From: a virus
Reading direction: 5' to 3' (one strand)
Virus record (IMG/VR): IMGVR_UViG_3300034061_004507
Location: 1 to 41,649 of that record
DNA: 41,649 nucleotides
Position numbers and translations under genes: made by a program. A model generated the notes under the pieces. That model saw nothing but the letters and a program-made list of their open reading frames with translations, had not been told where the DNA came from and did not search any database. This document shows, piece after piece, positions 26,014 through 34,211 of the stretch (its first letter is position 1; each line of letters opens with the position of its first letter).

Positions 26014-27777
26014 ATGGAAGAATTAATTTCAAAAACTCCCGAAACAAGAGCCCTTCAGTTATTAGATGATTATGTTGGGTCAAATAACTATATCTTAAAT
26101 TTAAAACACAAAAAACAAAATAGTAAGATATTTACACCCACAAGGCCACAAGCGGAGTACATTATAAATTTTCACGGAAGAGTACCAAAGGTTGCAAAAA
26201 AATGGGTAAAACTTGATTCATATTTTGGAAAAAAGATGATGGAAGATAAAATGTACACAAAAGAACCATCGGAAATTTATGTTGAGAAGTTGTTAGTTGA
26301 AAAAGATAAATCATATCATATATGGGGTAAAATTTTTAGTGGGGAAACTTTACATGATTTTTGGATTCCAAAATCAGCTTTAGTAAAAGACAATGAAGTT
26401 AAAAATGTTGTTATTGAGTATTCTAAATACGATCACAGGTCACCAATGTCTCACCAAAAAGAAGCGATTGAAAAATTAGTTAGAAATAAAAAGTTTATTT
26501 TGGCTGATGATATGGGTCTTGGTAAAACAACATCAACAATTATATCTGCACTTGAAACAGGGGCTAAAAAAATATTAATTATTTGTCCCGCATCATTAAA
26601 GATAAATTGGGAAAGAGAGATTGCAAATTATTCAGATAGAACCGTATATATTGCAGAAGGTAAGAAATTTTCAGATGAATCTGATTTTGTAATTATTAAC
26701 TACGATATATTAAAAAATTTTCACGACCCAAAAAAGAAAGACGACTCTATTATTTTAAAATCAAATTTTGACCTTGTGATTATGGATGAGGCTCACATGA
26801 TATCAAACCCACAAGCACAAAGAACAAAAATAGTAAATGATTTATGCGATAGATTAGATAGGGTTTGGTTGTTAACGGGGACACCAATGACCTCAAGACC
26901 AATGAATTATTTTAATTTATTAAAATTGGTTGATAGTCCTGTTGCCGCAAATTGGATGGCTTACGCAAAAAGATATTGTAATGGTTATCAGTTTAGTGTT
27001 GGAAAAAGAAAAGTTTGGAATGTTACAGGAGCATCAAACTTAGATGAATTAAGAGAAAGAACTCAAACACATATTCTAAGAAGATTAAAAGAAGAAGTTT
27101 TAGATTTACCTGATAAAATTATTACACCCGTTTATTTAAGATTAAAATCTAAAGACTACGAGGAACTTATGGGTGAATATTACGATTGGTATGATAAAAA
27201 CCAAGAAGAGTCTTCATCACTTACTATTCAGTTTGGCAAACTTATGAAAGTAAGAAAAGTAATTGCTCAAGAAAAAGTTAAATCAACAATTGAATTAGCG
27301 GAAAACATAATTGAACAAGGGAAGAAAGTTATCATATTTACAAACTTTACTGACACATTACAAGAAATATATAATCATTTTGGTAAATCTGCGGTTTATT
27401 TAGACGGTTCTTGTTCAAAACCTCATCGTCAAAAGGCGGTAGACGACTTTCAAGAAAATGAAAAAATTAAAGTATTTGTTGGTAATTTAAAGGCTGCAGG
27501 TGTTGGTATAACCTTAACCTCAGCCGAAGCAGTAATCATGAATGACTTATCATTTGTACCTGCAGAACACGCACAGGCGGAAGACAGATCACATAGGATA
27601 GGTCAAAAAAATTCAACATCCGTTTATTACCCATTATTTGAAAATACAATCGAGGGTGCAATTTATGACATCTTAACAAGAAAGAAAAAAATCATATCAA
27701 CAGTAATGGGCGATGATTTATTAGAAGACGCATCATCAATTGAAGAAATGTTAAATATGATTTCTAACAATAGATAA
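26014..27777 (+). CDS. SNF2-family helicase-like ATPase (SMARCAL1/UvsW-like)
   Basis: Product of 587 aa. Motif I is FILADDMGLGKTTSTI (Walker A, residues about 162-177), motif Ia ILIICPASLKINWEREI, motif II IMDEAHMISNP (DEAH, about 258-261), motif III LLTGTPM, and motifs V/VI GNLKAAGVGITLTSAEAVIM with DRSHRIGQ (about 524-530), the SNF2 signature. Residues 1-140 form an N-terminal domain of unknown fold that resembles the substrate-recognition part of SMARCAL1/HARP-like proteins. It would remodel or anneal DNA forks, the job UvsW has in T4. The ATG at 26014 is chosen because the open frame upstream (to 25933) runs back through the intergenic region and the start of the opposite gene and gives an unlikely hydrophobic N terminus. 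It is first in a plus-strand operon with superoxide dismutase. Confidence 0.88.
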   Translation: MEELISKTPETRALQLLDDYVGSNNYILNLKHKKQNSKIFTPTRPQAEYIINFHGRVPKVAKKWVKLDSYFGKKMMEDKMYTKEPSEIYVEKLLVEKDKSYHIWGKIFSGETLHDFWIPKSALVKDNEVKNVVIEYSKYDHRSPMSHQKEAIEKLVRNKKFILADDMGLGKTTSTIISALETGAKKILIICPASLKINWEREIANYSDRTVYIAEGKKFSDESDFVIINYDILKNFHDPKKKDDSIILKSNFDLVIMDEAHMISNPQAQRTKIVNDLCDRLDRVWLLTGTPMTSRPMNYFNLLKLVDSPVAANWMAYAKRYCNGYQFSVGKRKVWNVTGASNLDELRERTQTHILRRLKEEVLDLPDKIITPVYLRLKSKDYEELMGEYYDWYDKNQEESSSLTIQFGKLMKVRKVIAQEKVKSTIELAENIIEQGKKVIIFTNFTDTLQEIYNHFGKSAVYLDGSCSKPHRQKAVDDFQENEKIKVFVGNLKAAGVGITLTSAEAVIMNDLSFVPAEHAQAEDRSHRIGQKNSTSVYYPLFENTIEGAIYDILTRKKKIISTVMGDDLLEDASSIEEMLNMISNNR

Positions 27778-27785
27778 TATTTATT
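27778..27785 (+). promoter_or_regulatory. TATTTATT element before superoxide dismutase
   Basis: GATAATATTTATTAATATG: ends 3 bp before the ATG, overlapping the stop of the helicase. Member of the recurrent set. Confidence 0.35.
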
Positions 27786-27788
27786 AAT

Positions 27789-28499
27789 ATGAATATACTA
27801 AAAAAAACAATTTCAATTATTGAAGAAAAAATAAATGATGACTCTCCATCTAAAGAAAAATTAATTTCAGAAATAAAAAGAGTTAGTATTGAAAAATTAC
27901 CATATGAGTATAATTCTTTTGGTTCTTTTATTGATAGTGAAACTATGAATGTTCATTACAATAAACATTATAAAGGGTATGTTGAAAAATTAAATTTAGA
28001 ATTAGATAAAATAAAAGGTAAAGATTTAGATTTAGAACAAATAATTAAAAAAATTTCTAATTTTAATAAAAAAGTAAAAAACAACGGGGGTGGAGCATTT
28101 AACCATGCGTTATTTTGGAAAATGTTATCCCCAAAAAAACAAAAAATATTAGATCCGATTTTAGGAAAAATTAATAAAGAATTTGGTTCGTTTAATGAAT
28201 TTAAAGAAAAATTTGAAGAAGAGGCCAAAAATAGATTTGGTTCAGGTTGGGTTTGGTTAATTTTAACTGATTCTAATAAATTAAAAATTGTCACAACATC
28301 AAATCAAGACAATCCTCTTATGGATACGGAAAAAGAAAGAGGGTACCCACTTTTAGGTTTAGACCTTTGGGAACACGCTTATTATTTAAAATATCAAAAT
28401 CAAAGGGACAAATATATTTCTAATTTTTGGAAAGTTGTTAATTGGGGGTTTGTAAATGATTTATATACTACACAACTAAAAAGAAAAGATTCTAAATAA
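27789..28499 (+). CDS. Fe/Mn superoxide dismutase (Mn-type)
   Basis: Product of 236 aa. Metal ligands are at His56 (MNVHYNKHYKGYV), His106 (GGGAFNHALFWKML), Asp192 and His196 (GLDLWEHAYYLKYQNQR). The gating residues His60 and Tyr64 are present, and FGSGWVWLI and NFWKVVNWG are the family signatures. Gln173 in SNQDNPLM together with GGGAFNH is the Mn-type pattern (E. coli SodA). Residues 1-36 are an extra helical N terminus not in E. coli SodA. It converts superoxide to O2 and H2O2, presumably in the infected cell's cytoplasm, since no signal peptide is seen. It sits 11 bp after the helicase stop and 29 bp before the neck gene. All key residues are present, so it should be active. Confidence 0.93.
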   Translation: MNILKKTISIIEEKINDDSPSKEKLISEIKRVSIEKLPYEYNSFGSFIDSETMNVHYNKHYKGYVEKLNLELDKIKGKDLDLEQIIKKISNFNKKVKNNGGGAFNHALFWKMLSPKKQKILDPILGKINKEFGSFNEFKEKFEEEAKNRFGSGWVWLILTDSNKLKIVTTSNQDNPLMDTEKERGYPLLGLDLWEHAYYLKYQNQRDKYISNFWKVVNWGFVNDLYTTQLKRKDSK

Positions 28500-28500
28500 T

Positions 28501-28528
28501 AAGATATTTATATAAAAAATAATATCTT
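28501..28528 (+). promoter_or_regulatory. inverted repeat with TATTTATA before neck gene
   Basis: Perfect 8-bp inverted repeat (AAGATATT at 28501-28508, AATATCTT at 28521-28528) with a 12-nt spacer; it ends at the base before the ATG. TATTTATA lies at 28505-28512 within it. It could be an operator or an mRNA hairpin, and the recurrent TATTTATA element is embedded. Confidence 0.45.
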
Positions 28529-29647
28529 ATGTCTACTATTATTATCACCGGTCAAGAAAGAGAGGCACTTTATAAAAGAATAAGAAATCTTTTAGGAGCA
28601 CCTTTACGTTCAGTCGAATTGGAAGACGAAATGATGGATTCATTATTAGAACTTTCAATTGAAGATTATGAACAACATATACAAGATTGGCTTATTGAAG
28701 CACAATGGTCTTCTGTGTATGGGTTAAATTTAGACGAACAATCAATAACAAGAGCATTAACTACTCGTGATATGAATTGGGAGACTCAATACACTTATGC
28801 CTACTCTAAGATTGTTGGTTTACAAGCAGGTGGTGATTGGGTTTTAGAAAAAGATTATATTGATTTAGTACCGGGTCAACAGATATATGAAATACCTGCA
28901 GGTCGAGAAATTAACGAACTTTTATGGTTTTCAAGATCGGAATTAGACGCAGCATATTTTGATCCATTTATGGGTGGATTTGGTGGATTTGGTGGTATTG
29001 GTTTAGGTGGTGGTGCTGGGTTTTCACAAATGGGTACGACTGGTAATTATTTTGTTACACCGGCCTTTGACATTCTTTTAAGAATGCAAGATATAAATAT
29101 TAAAAGAAGAATTATTACGGGAGACTTAACGTACAGGGTAACAGCACTACCTGATGGAAAAAAAGCTCTACATTTATATAATGTACCAGGGGGTAAGTTT
29201 GATTTTGGTAACATAAGTAGAAACCAATACAAAGTTTGGTATTGGTATTATGATACTGAAAATAGGGAAGACTGTTTAGCAAACAACCCTGATGTTGTTA
29301 GACTACCTAGTGATATTCCATTAGAAAGATTAAGATGGGATAAATTAAACAACCCATCAAAAACTTGGGTTAGAAGGTGGTTTACAGCATACTGTAAAGA
29401 AACTTTATCTAAAGTTAGAGGTAAATATAGTGGTAACTTAAAAACTCCTGACTCTGAATTAACATTAGAGTACCAATCTTTGGCGACCGAAGCAAAAGAT
29501 GAAAAAACTTCTTTATGGGAAGAACTAAAAACAAGATTAGAAAGATTAAGACCTGAAAAACTCATGGAACAAAAGGCTTTACAGGCTGAAAATTTAAATA
29601 AATTATTAAAATTCAGACCATTTCAAAGCCCTATCAATATAGTTTAA
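28529..29647 (+). CDS. neck protein, gp13-like
   Basis: Product of 372 aa. The start (RIRNLLGAPLRSVELEDEMM, then DSLLELSIEDYEQHIQDWLI) follows the T4 gp13 style: a short helix, LGAP, then an acidic helix that packs on the portal. A long beta core (DILLRMQDINIKRRIITGDL, then YRVTALPDGKKALHLYNVPG) and a C-terminal helical part (KETLSKVRGKYSGNLKTPDS) continue. A Gly-rich loop (GGFGGFGGIGLGGGAGFSQM) at about residues 149-168 is unusual. T4 gp13 is 309 aa. It would seal the portal vertex and join the tail to the head. It is on the plus strand, opposite to the gp14/gp15-like genes, a rearrangement relative to T4. Identity is by pattern and position. Confidence 0.6.
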   Translation: MSTIIITGQEREALYKRIRNLLGAPLRSVELEDEMMDSLLELSIEDYEQHIQDWLIEAQWSSVYGLNLDEQSITRALTTRDMNWETQYTYAYSKIVGLQAGGDWVLEKDYIDLVPGQQIYEIPAGREINELLWFSRSELDAAYFDPFMGGFGGFGGIGLGGGAGFSQMGTTGNYFVTPAFDILLRMQDINIKRRIITGDLTYRVTALPDGKKALHLYNVPGGKFDFGNISRNQYKVWYWYYDTENREDCLANNPDVVRLPSDIPLERLRWDKLNNPSKTWVRRWFTAYCKETLSKVRGKYSGNLKTPDSELTLEYQSLATEAKDEKTSLWEELKTRLERLRPEKLMEQKALQAENLNKLLKFRPFQSPINIV

Positions 29648-29651
29648 TTTT

Positions 29652-29984
29652 ATGGCGGTATTTAAAACATCACAAATAAAAAAAACAATTAACGGTAAAG
29701 AAGTTTTTGTTTCAGAGAGTGTTATTATAAATAGTATTTCATATAGCACAAATGGTGAAAACTATATTGTAGTAAAAGATGTTAATAACTGTTTAATTTT
29801 TTTAAATTCAGATACAAGCGATCATGTTATAATAAAATCATTAACAAACGTTTTAGTTAAATCAAACGAACTAATAGATGAGGAATTTAATGAAGTAGAA
29901 CTAAATAAAGGTGCCTGTGTCGAATTTAAAAAAATTGGTGATTATTGGTACATACTATCTTCAGACGGGTTGAAGAACTCTTAG
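29652..29984 (+). CDS. small hypothetical protein (110 aa)
   Basis: Product of 110 aa, 4 bp after the neck gene. Beta-rich pattern: VFKTSQIKKTINGKEVFVSE, then IINSISYSTNGENYIVVKDV and FLNSDTSDHVIIKSLTNVLV, with VEFKKIGDYWYILSSDG near the end. A small virion or head-decoration beta domain is likely; no family recognised. Its stop overlaps that of the convergent DNA polymerase C-terminal frame (TAG at 29982, TAA at 29981-29983 on the other strand), and a hairpin (CTTAGT / ACTAAG, 29980-29996) spans the two stops. Confidence 0.55.
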   Translation: MAVFKTSQIKKTINGKEVFVSESVIINSISYSTNGENYIVVKDVNNCLIFLNSDTSDHVIIKSLTNVLVKSNELIDEEFNEVELNKGACVEFKKIGDYWYILSSDGLKNS

Positions 29985-31003
29985 TCAAAAACTAAGGACA
30001 TTAAATCCCCATCTTCATCGAATTCATAAATATCATCATCATCTACTTCATTTTTTAACTTACTTTCTAACATAATTCTTCTATTGTTTTCAACTCTTTC
30101 ACTATCCACTAAATTAATTGTGTCATCAATATACATGTAGTAAGGGTCAATTCCAACACTTTTCCAAAACGTAACTTCCATATCAGAAAGAGTTAATACC
30201 TCATCTAACTTATCTTGGTCTTTTTCTTTCATAGGAAACCCTCTACCCATAATAGTTTGTGATTTTGTAAATATTGGCATATCTTTAGGATTCTCAATTA
30301 AAATATCTTTTCTAATTTCAGGACTATAAACAACTAACAGAGGTTCAATTCTTTTATTAAATGCTGCCAAATATCTTGGTACATTATATTCACCTAATAA
30401 ATCAGGATTTAGTTCAATTTCTTTTTCATCGATTAAATAACAATTTAAAATAACTTCACTTTTTGATAACATTTCAAGTGGTACAGCACCATAACCATCC
30501 ATGTAGTCTTGTATTTGTTTTTTAGTCATCTTGGTTGTTTTCTTTTGAACGTCTCCATGTGATTTTTTTTCACCGTTATTAACGTAATAGATTGTATCAC
30601 CTAAACCAGGATTTTTACCAGCATTCATCAAAAGTTCCATATGTGCTTGACGAGACATTAAACTTCCTGCCTTTGTTGTTTTTGTGATGTGAACTTTATA
30701 ATCCTCTATTGATTGTTTAACACGAGCCTTGTTTGCAATCTTTGCTAATGGGATTTGTTTATTAAATATTTTATCTACATACTCATAGTAAAAATCCAAA
30801 AACTCGGCACCCTTACCATCAAGTAACATTCTTAGTCCTTTATCTAAAAATTCTGCAACATATGTTTGAAGTTTTTTAGATTTAATTGTATTACCTGTTA
30901 ATTTAACTTTACCTTTATCTGTTAGAAGTGCGTAGTTTTTACGTGCCACGTTAATTGTTGCAGGCCATACACCATCAATATCAAGACCCATTTCGTTTCT
31001 CAT
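29981..31003 (-). CDS. 43: family B DNA polymerase, C-terminal fragment (second frame)
   Basis: Product of 340 aa from the ATG at 31003. It begins after the catalytic motif C of the neighbouring frame and holds the rest of the palm, the thumb and the C-terminal tail: EMGLDIDGVWPATINVARKN (like the KKRYAL part of T4 gp43), LRMLLDGKGAEFLDFYYEYV (thumb helix) and an acidic end DEDGDLMSLVFD. The frame continues upstream of the ATG to at least 31036 (EADVAEYNDLFM), which would join directly to the upstream frame if one G were skipped. Thus the ATG at 31003 may not be the true start. No Shine-Dalgarno sequence. It converges on the plus-strand gene ending at 29984. Confidence 0.8.
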   Translation of the reverse strand: MRNEMGLDIDGVWPATINVARKNYALLTDKGKVKLTGNTIKSKKLQTYVAEFLDKGLRMLLDGKGAEFLDFYYEYVDKIFNKQIPLAKIANKARVKQSIEDYKVHITKTTKAGSLMSRQAHMELLMNAGKNPGLGDTIYYVNNGEKKSHGDVQKKTTKMTKKQIQDYMDGYGAVPLEMLSKSEVILNCYLIDEKEIELNPDLLGEYNVPRYLAAFNKRIEPLLVVYSPEIRKDILIENPKDMPIFTKSQTIMGRGFPMKEKDQDKLDEVLTLSDMEVTFWKSVGIDPYYMYIDDTINLVDSERVENNRRIMLESKLKNEVDDDDIYEFDEDGDLMSLVFD

Positions 31004-31028
31004 AAATAAGTCATTGTATTCTGCAACA

Positions 31029-32861
31029 TCAGCTTCCTTCTTCTACTAAACCATTAAGACCTTTACCTACATAAGTGTAGTTATCTCTATCTTCAGGAGT
31101 TTCAAAGTTTACACCATCCGTATCCATTACAAGTGGAGTGTAACCTTTACTCATGAAGTACATAATCATCTGTCGTAAATACTGCCTTCCGGTACACGTA
31201 ATCTGTTCTCCCATGTCCATATCACCCCAAGGGAAGACGTGGGGTGCAGATAATGATCCAAAGAAGGCATTGATAAAGATTTTGATTGGTAATTGTTTCC
31301 TGTCGTATGAGACAGAAAGTTTCGGATCCGTTTTTTTAAATTCACTTGCTAAATTTTTATATTTTATACGGGTATCTCTAAAGTATTTTAACATACTTTT
31401 CATCGCACCCGTTACGTCACATTTTGGAAATACATCATGAACCAACTGAATAGAAGGATAAAGAGAAGAGTAGTCAAGTTTTAATACTTTTCTTGAGTAC
31501 CCTACTTGAAGTAATCTTGACAAACCTCCTGTAAATTTTCTTTTTGGTAACTTTTTAGGAATTGCTAAATTATGTTTATAGGACCACGCACACATAATCA
31601 TTTTCCATAAGGTAGCGGTACCCATAGTTGAAAGTCTCTCGTATGTTGTTGGTACAAGTTTAGAAAGTAAAAAGTTTGCTTGATTAAACTGTTCATCAAC
31701 AACCATAGTTTCATAAAGGTCATCATCAAGATAATCTTCAATTATTTTTGAACCTGTAATTTTTTTATATACGTCATCTCTTCTTGAACATATTTCATCT
31801 ATTTTAGAATCAAGTCCTACTTTTTTGTAGTTACCGTTTTCTTTATTCATCCAATATTCTTCATTGTCAAAATAAATTTTACCGATTTTATCACCTTCTA
31901 CATAAACACGATTTTCTTTTTCTGCTTCAATAAATTTGGTAATGTACTTCAAAGACCAACTCTTAATGTCAGAGTTAATAGCCTGTGCTCTACGAACTGC
32001 GTGCGCAATATCAATAATATTGTAACCCCACATTTGTGTTTGAACGTAAGGTTCCATTTCATTCGCTAACTTCAAAATCCCGTCTTTTTGTTTTAATGAA
32101 TAATCAGGATTTAAAGTTTTAGCAATTTTTTTAATATTTAATTTTAAAATCTCTGCACGTTTTAAAATAAAAGGAAAGTCAAAGAATGCTGAGTTGTATC
32201 CACCAACAAGAGAAGGTTTTAGTTCGTCTATTGTTTTAAAAAACTCAATAATCATTTGTCTTTCTTCATCTTCATTTTGAGCGGATAATAATTTTAGAAA
32301 ACCACGATTGTCTTTCATCCCTATCAAGAATATTTTACTTGTCTTGGGATCTAAACCTGTGGTCTCGATATCGAATACAAACCTGTGTATTTCATCATAT
32401 TCATCAAACCCTTTAAATAGTCTTTTACTTTTTTGAATTAAGTATTGTTCGACAGGGGATAGTATTGTAATTGCGTCTGAATTATCTCTACCCCACGGAT
32501 CGAGACCTCCACCTTTAAAAAAGTTTACAAGATTTGAATATGATTTTGTTGTTTTAACCAAGAACGTTAACCCGTTCTTCAATCTTTCGTCACCGTGATC
32601 TTCTAATTTTTCTATGATAATGCCGTTTTCAGACATTGCCTTTTTTTGTAAGTCTTTATTCCCTTTATAAAAGTTTTTACTTCTAAGGTCACCAACCCAA
32701 GCAAACGGAATAAAAGTATCCATTCTCAAAAGTTTTCCTTTGATTGGGTCTTGTATTACTTTAAATATTTTATCTGATTTGTAATCGTATTCTAATGCTA
32801 CGATATATTTTTCTTCGTCTTCGCCGTGTAAAAAGCGTTCAATTTCTTCTTGTGGAACCAT
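31029..32861 (-). CDS. 43: family B DNA polymerase, N-terminal and palm part (first frame)
   Basis: Product of 610 aa. 3'-5' exonuclease motif I is FVFDIETTGLDP (Asp164, Glu166), exonuclease motif II is VGGYNSAFFDFPF, polymerase motif A LKLDYSSLYPSIQ (about 460), motif B KIFINAFFGSLS (about 525) and motif C VMDTDGVNFE (about 579). It stops at TGA 31031-31029 with the sequence GKGLNGLVEEGS, just after the catalytic Asp pair. A normal family B polymerase cannot stop here, so the frame must be continued by the downstream fragment. With a +1 shift the join reads GLVEE-EADVAEYNDLF and gives a protein of about 960 aa (T4 gp43 is 898). It replicates the phage genome with gp32. A TATTTATT element lies 60 bp upstream. 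Confidence 0.9.
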   Translation of the reverse strand: MVPQEEIERFLHGEDEEKYIVALEYDYKSDKIFKVIQDPIKGKLLRMDTFIPFAWVGDLRSKNFYKGNKDLQKKAMSENGIIIEKLEDHGDERLKNGLTFLVKTTKSYSNLVNFFKGGGLDPWGRDNSDAITILSPVEQYLIQKSKRLFKGFDEYDEIHRFVFDIETTGLDPKTSKIFLIGMKDNRGFLKLLSAQNEDEERQMIIEFFKTIDELKPSLVGGYNSAFFDFPFILKRAEILKLNIKKIAKTLNPDYSLKQKDGILKLANEMEPYVQTQMWGYNIIDIAHAVRRAQAINSDIKSWSLKYITKFIEAEKENRVYVEGDKIGKIYFDNEEYWMNKENGNYKKVGLDSKIDEICSRRDDVYKKITGSKIIEDYLDDDLYETMVVDEQFNQANFLLSKLVPTTYERLSTMGTATLWKMIMCAWSYKHNLAIPKKLPKRKFTGGLSRLLQVGYSRKVLKLDYSSLYPSIQLVHDVFPKCDVTGAMKSMLKYFRDTRIKYKNLASEFKKTDPKLSVSYDRKQLPIKIFINAFFGSLSAPHVFPWGDMDMGEQITCTGRQYLRQMIMYFMSKGYTPLVMDTDGVNFETPEDRDNYTYVGKGLNGLVEEGS

Positions 32862-32921
32862 ATTTGTATTTTTTAATTTGGGTTATTATACTCACAAAAA
32901 ATATTGTGATTTCCCTTTCTT

Positions 32922-32929
32922 AATAAATA
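32922..32929 (-). promoter_or_regulatory. TATTTATT upstream element before DNA polymerase
   Basis: Minus-strand CGTATTTATTAAGAAAGG, 60 bp before the polymerase ATG, within the coding end of the preceding gene's leader region. Weaker by distance than others. Confidence 0.3.
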
Positions 32930-32948
32930 CGAAATGGTTGATCAAATG

Positions 32949-33302
32949 TCAAATAATGTTTATGTATAAATTTGAAACTATTGGTGCAATTAATTCTCCG
33001 TTTTCTAATATAACTGAAAACTCTCCAATATATCTACCTTTTTTATTTGTGTCTTTTTGTGTCCATTTATAATAGATATAGTATTGTCTTTCAGAATCTG
33101 GATTTGTTCTATTTTTTTCTGTTAAATATGCAGGTTGCATAAATATTTTTTGAATTCCATTATCTTCACTTTTCATTGAGAATCGGATGTTTGCATTATC
33201 TAAAACAGAATAAAATTCTTTCCATGAGTCGGTTCTTCCGTCTCTAATAACATCCATTTTTAAAATGGGTAGCGTTGTATTTTGTTGAATAAAAAATTCC
33301 AT
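32949..33302 (-). CDS. small structural protein, BppU-like pattern (117 aa)
   Basis: Product of 117 aa. It reads MEFFIQQNTTLPILKMDVIR, then DGRTDSWKEFYSVLDNANIR and, later, QYYIYYKWTQKDTNKKGRYI with GEFSVILENGELIAPIVSNL. The final strand order (T-x-x-D-x-x-x-x-G-x-Y-x-G-x-F) resembles the N-terminal domain of baseplate upper protein BppU and similar small phage domains that bind fibres. Together with the neighbouring fibre genes it suggests a baseplate or fibre attachment factor. The similarity is weak and I could not confirm a family. A TATTTATT element lies 25 bp upstream. No Shine-Dalgarno sequence. Confidence 0.5.
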   Translation of the reverse strand: MEFFIQQNTTLPILKMDVIRDGRTDSWKEFYSVLDNANIRFSMKSEDNGIQKIFMQPAYLTEKNRTNPDSERQYYIYYKWTQKDTNKKGRYIGEFSVILENGELIAPIVSNLYINII

Positions 33303-33327
33303 AGAATAAGATTATTTGTTTTTATTT

Positions 33328-33335
33328 AATAAATA
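33328..33335 (-). promoter_or_regulatory. TATTTATT upstream element
   Basis: Minus-strand AATATTTATTAAATAAAAAC, 25 bp before the 117-aa gene ATG. Confidence 0.4.
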
Positions 33336-33337
33336 TT

Positions 33338-33973
33338 TTACTGTTGGAAATATTTTTCAATTCGTTTACTTAATCTAACTCTTGGATCATTAATATCTCT
33401 TTTTAATACCGAATACGGTAATAAGAACCCAAAACTTAAAAACACCCTCCTTGAATTAAATTCATTTGTCCAATGTTTATATAATGAAGCCTCAAAAGAA
33501 TATAAATCAGTTTCTTGTATCTTTACCGTGTGTTTATCTAAAAATAAATCATAATCCTCAGATAAAACACTTATATTACACTTATAGTTAACATAACCAT
33601 CAATTGATGCGTCATAGTGAGGATTTATTTTTCCGCCTGTATTCATATCTACCGCCTGTAAAAAAACGTTTTCTTTTGGAAAATTAAATTCTTTAGATAT
33701 TTTATCTATTATATTATGTATAAAATCAGGTAATGGATCTTTAGATACATCCGATATTGATTGGAATTTTGTAATATAATTGGTTAAAGGATTATTTGAT
33801 ATGTCAAACATATAAGAGTTACCGTTTAGTTCTTTAGATAATTCGGTTAGGTGATGATTGCTATCATTACCAATATGTTTAACTGAATCTATCCATGTTA
33901 ATATTTTATTTACCTCATCTTTTGTGATGAATTTTTTTTTTAACTTAAAAGGGTTTAATTCCGTACTTTCCAA
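33338..33973 (-). CDS. 2-oxoglutarate/Fe(II)-dependent oxygenase-like protein
   Basis: Product of 211 aa. The double-stranded beta-helix metal triad is visible: HxD as His119-Tyr-Asp121 (GGKINPHYDASIDGYVNYKC), distal His167 (EASLYKHWTNEF) and the 2-oxoglutarate-binding Arg at 175-176 (SRRVFLSFGF). Spacing fits small phage 2OG oxygenases, common in T4-like phages. It could hydroxylate a protein side chain or a nucleotide; substrate is not visible. Its start overlaps the end of the 88-aa gene by 29 bp. No other in-frame ATG occurs before residue 55, so the M at 33973 is kept. It forms an operon with the two small genes upstream. Confidence 0.8.
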   Translation of the reverse strand: MESTELNPFKLKKKFITKDEVNKILTWIDSVKHIGNDSNHHLTELSKELNGNSYMFDISNNPLTNYITKFQSISDVSKDPLPDFIHNIIDKISKEFNFPKENVFLQAVDMNTGGKINPHYDASIDGYVNYKCNISVLSEDYDLFLDKHTVKIQETDLYSFEASLYKHWTNEFNSRRVFLSFGFLLPYSVLKRDINDPRVRLSKRIEKYFQQ

Positions 33974-34211
33974 TTTTCTTTAGGTTATGTTTTACCAAAA
34001 ATTCTTTTGGGTTCATTGCCTCAATTATTGTTAATTCCGCAGAATCAATCATCTGTTTGGCTTTTTCATCGGTAACCGCCAATACACACAATTTATGCGT
34101 TGCGGGTAACTCTCCTGTTGGTGATAAATCTATTTTTAAGATATTATCATTTTTCATTTTTTCTCTTGCTTGTGAAACTTTAGATTCTTCACATAATATA
34201 CAAATTCTCAT
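33945..34211 (-). CDS. small conserved-looking hypothetical protein (88 aa)
   Basis: Product of 88 aa: MRICILCEESKVSQAREKMK, then LPATHKLCVLAVTDEKAKQM and EAMNPKEFLVKHNLKKIG. An alpha/beta pattern with hydrophobic strand RICILC, a CxxC-like pair split (Cys4 and Cys7), and HKLCVLAVT. No function assigned; it resembles small proteins often found in T4-like phage genomes. Its ATG overlaps the TGA of the 95-aa gene (ATGA), and its end overlaps the oxygenase start by 29 bp, so all three are translationally linked. Confidence 0.6.
   Translation of the reverse strand: MRICILCEESKVSQAREKMKNDNILKIDLSPTGELPATHKLCVLAVTDEKAKQMIDSAELTIIEAMNPKEFLVKHNLKKIGKYGIKPF

Noticed and set aside
29980-29996. Hairpin CTTAGT-CAAAA-ACTAAG spanning two convergent stops as a terminator
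   Set aside because: Stem is 6 bp and weak, with no T tract on either side; could be an RNA feature but not supported as a terminator.
32892-32909. Inverted repeat TCACAA...TTGTGA upstream of DNA polymerase
   Set aside because: Only a 6-bp AT-rich stem with no T run; likely chance in AT-rich DNA.
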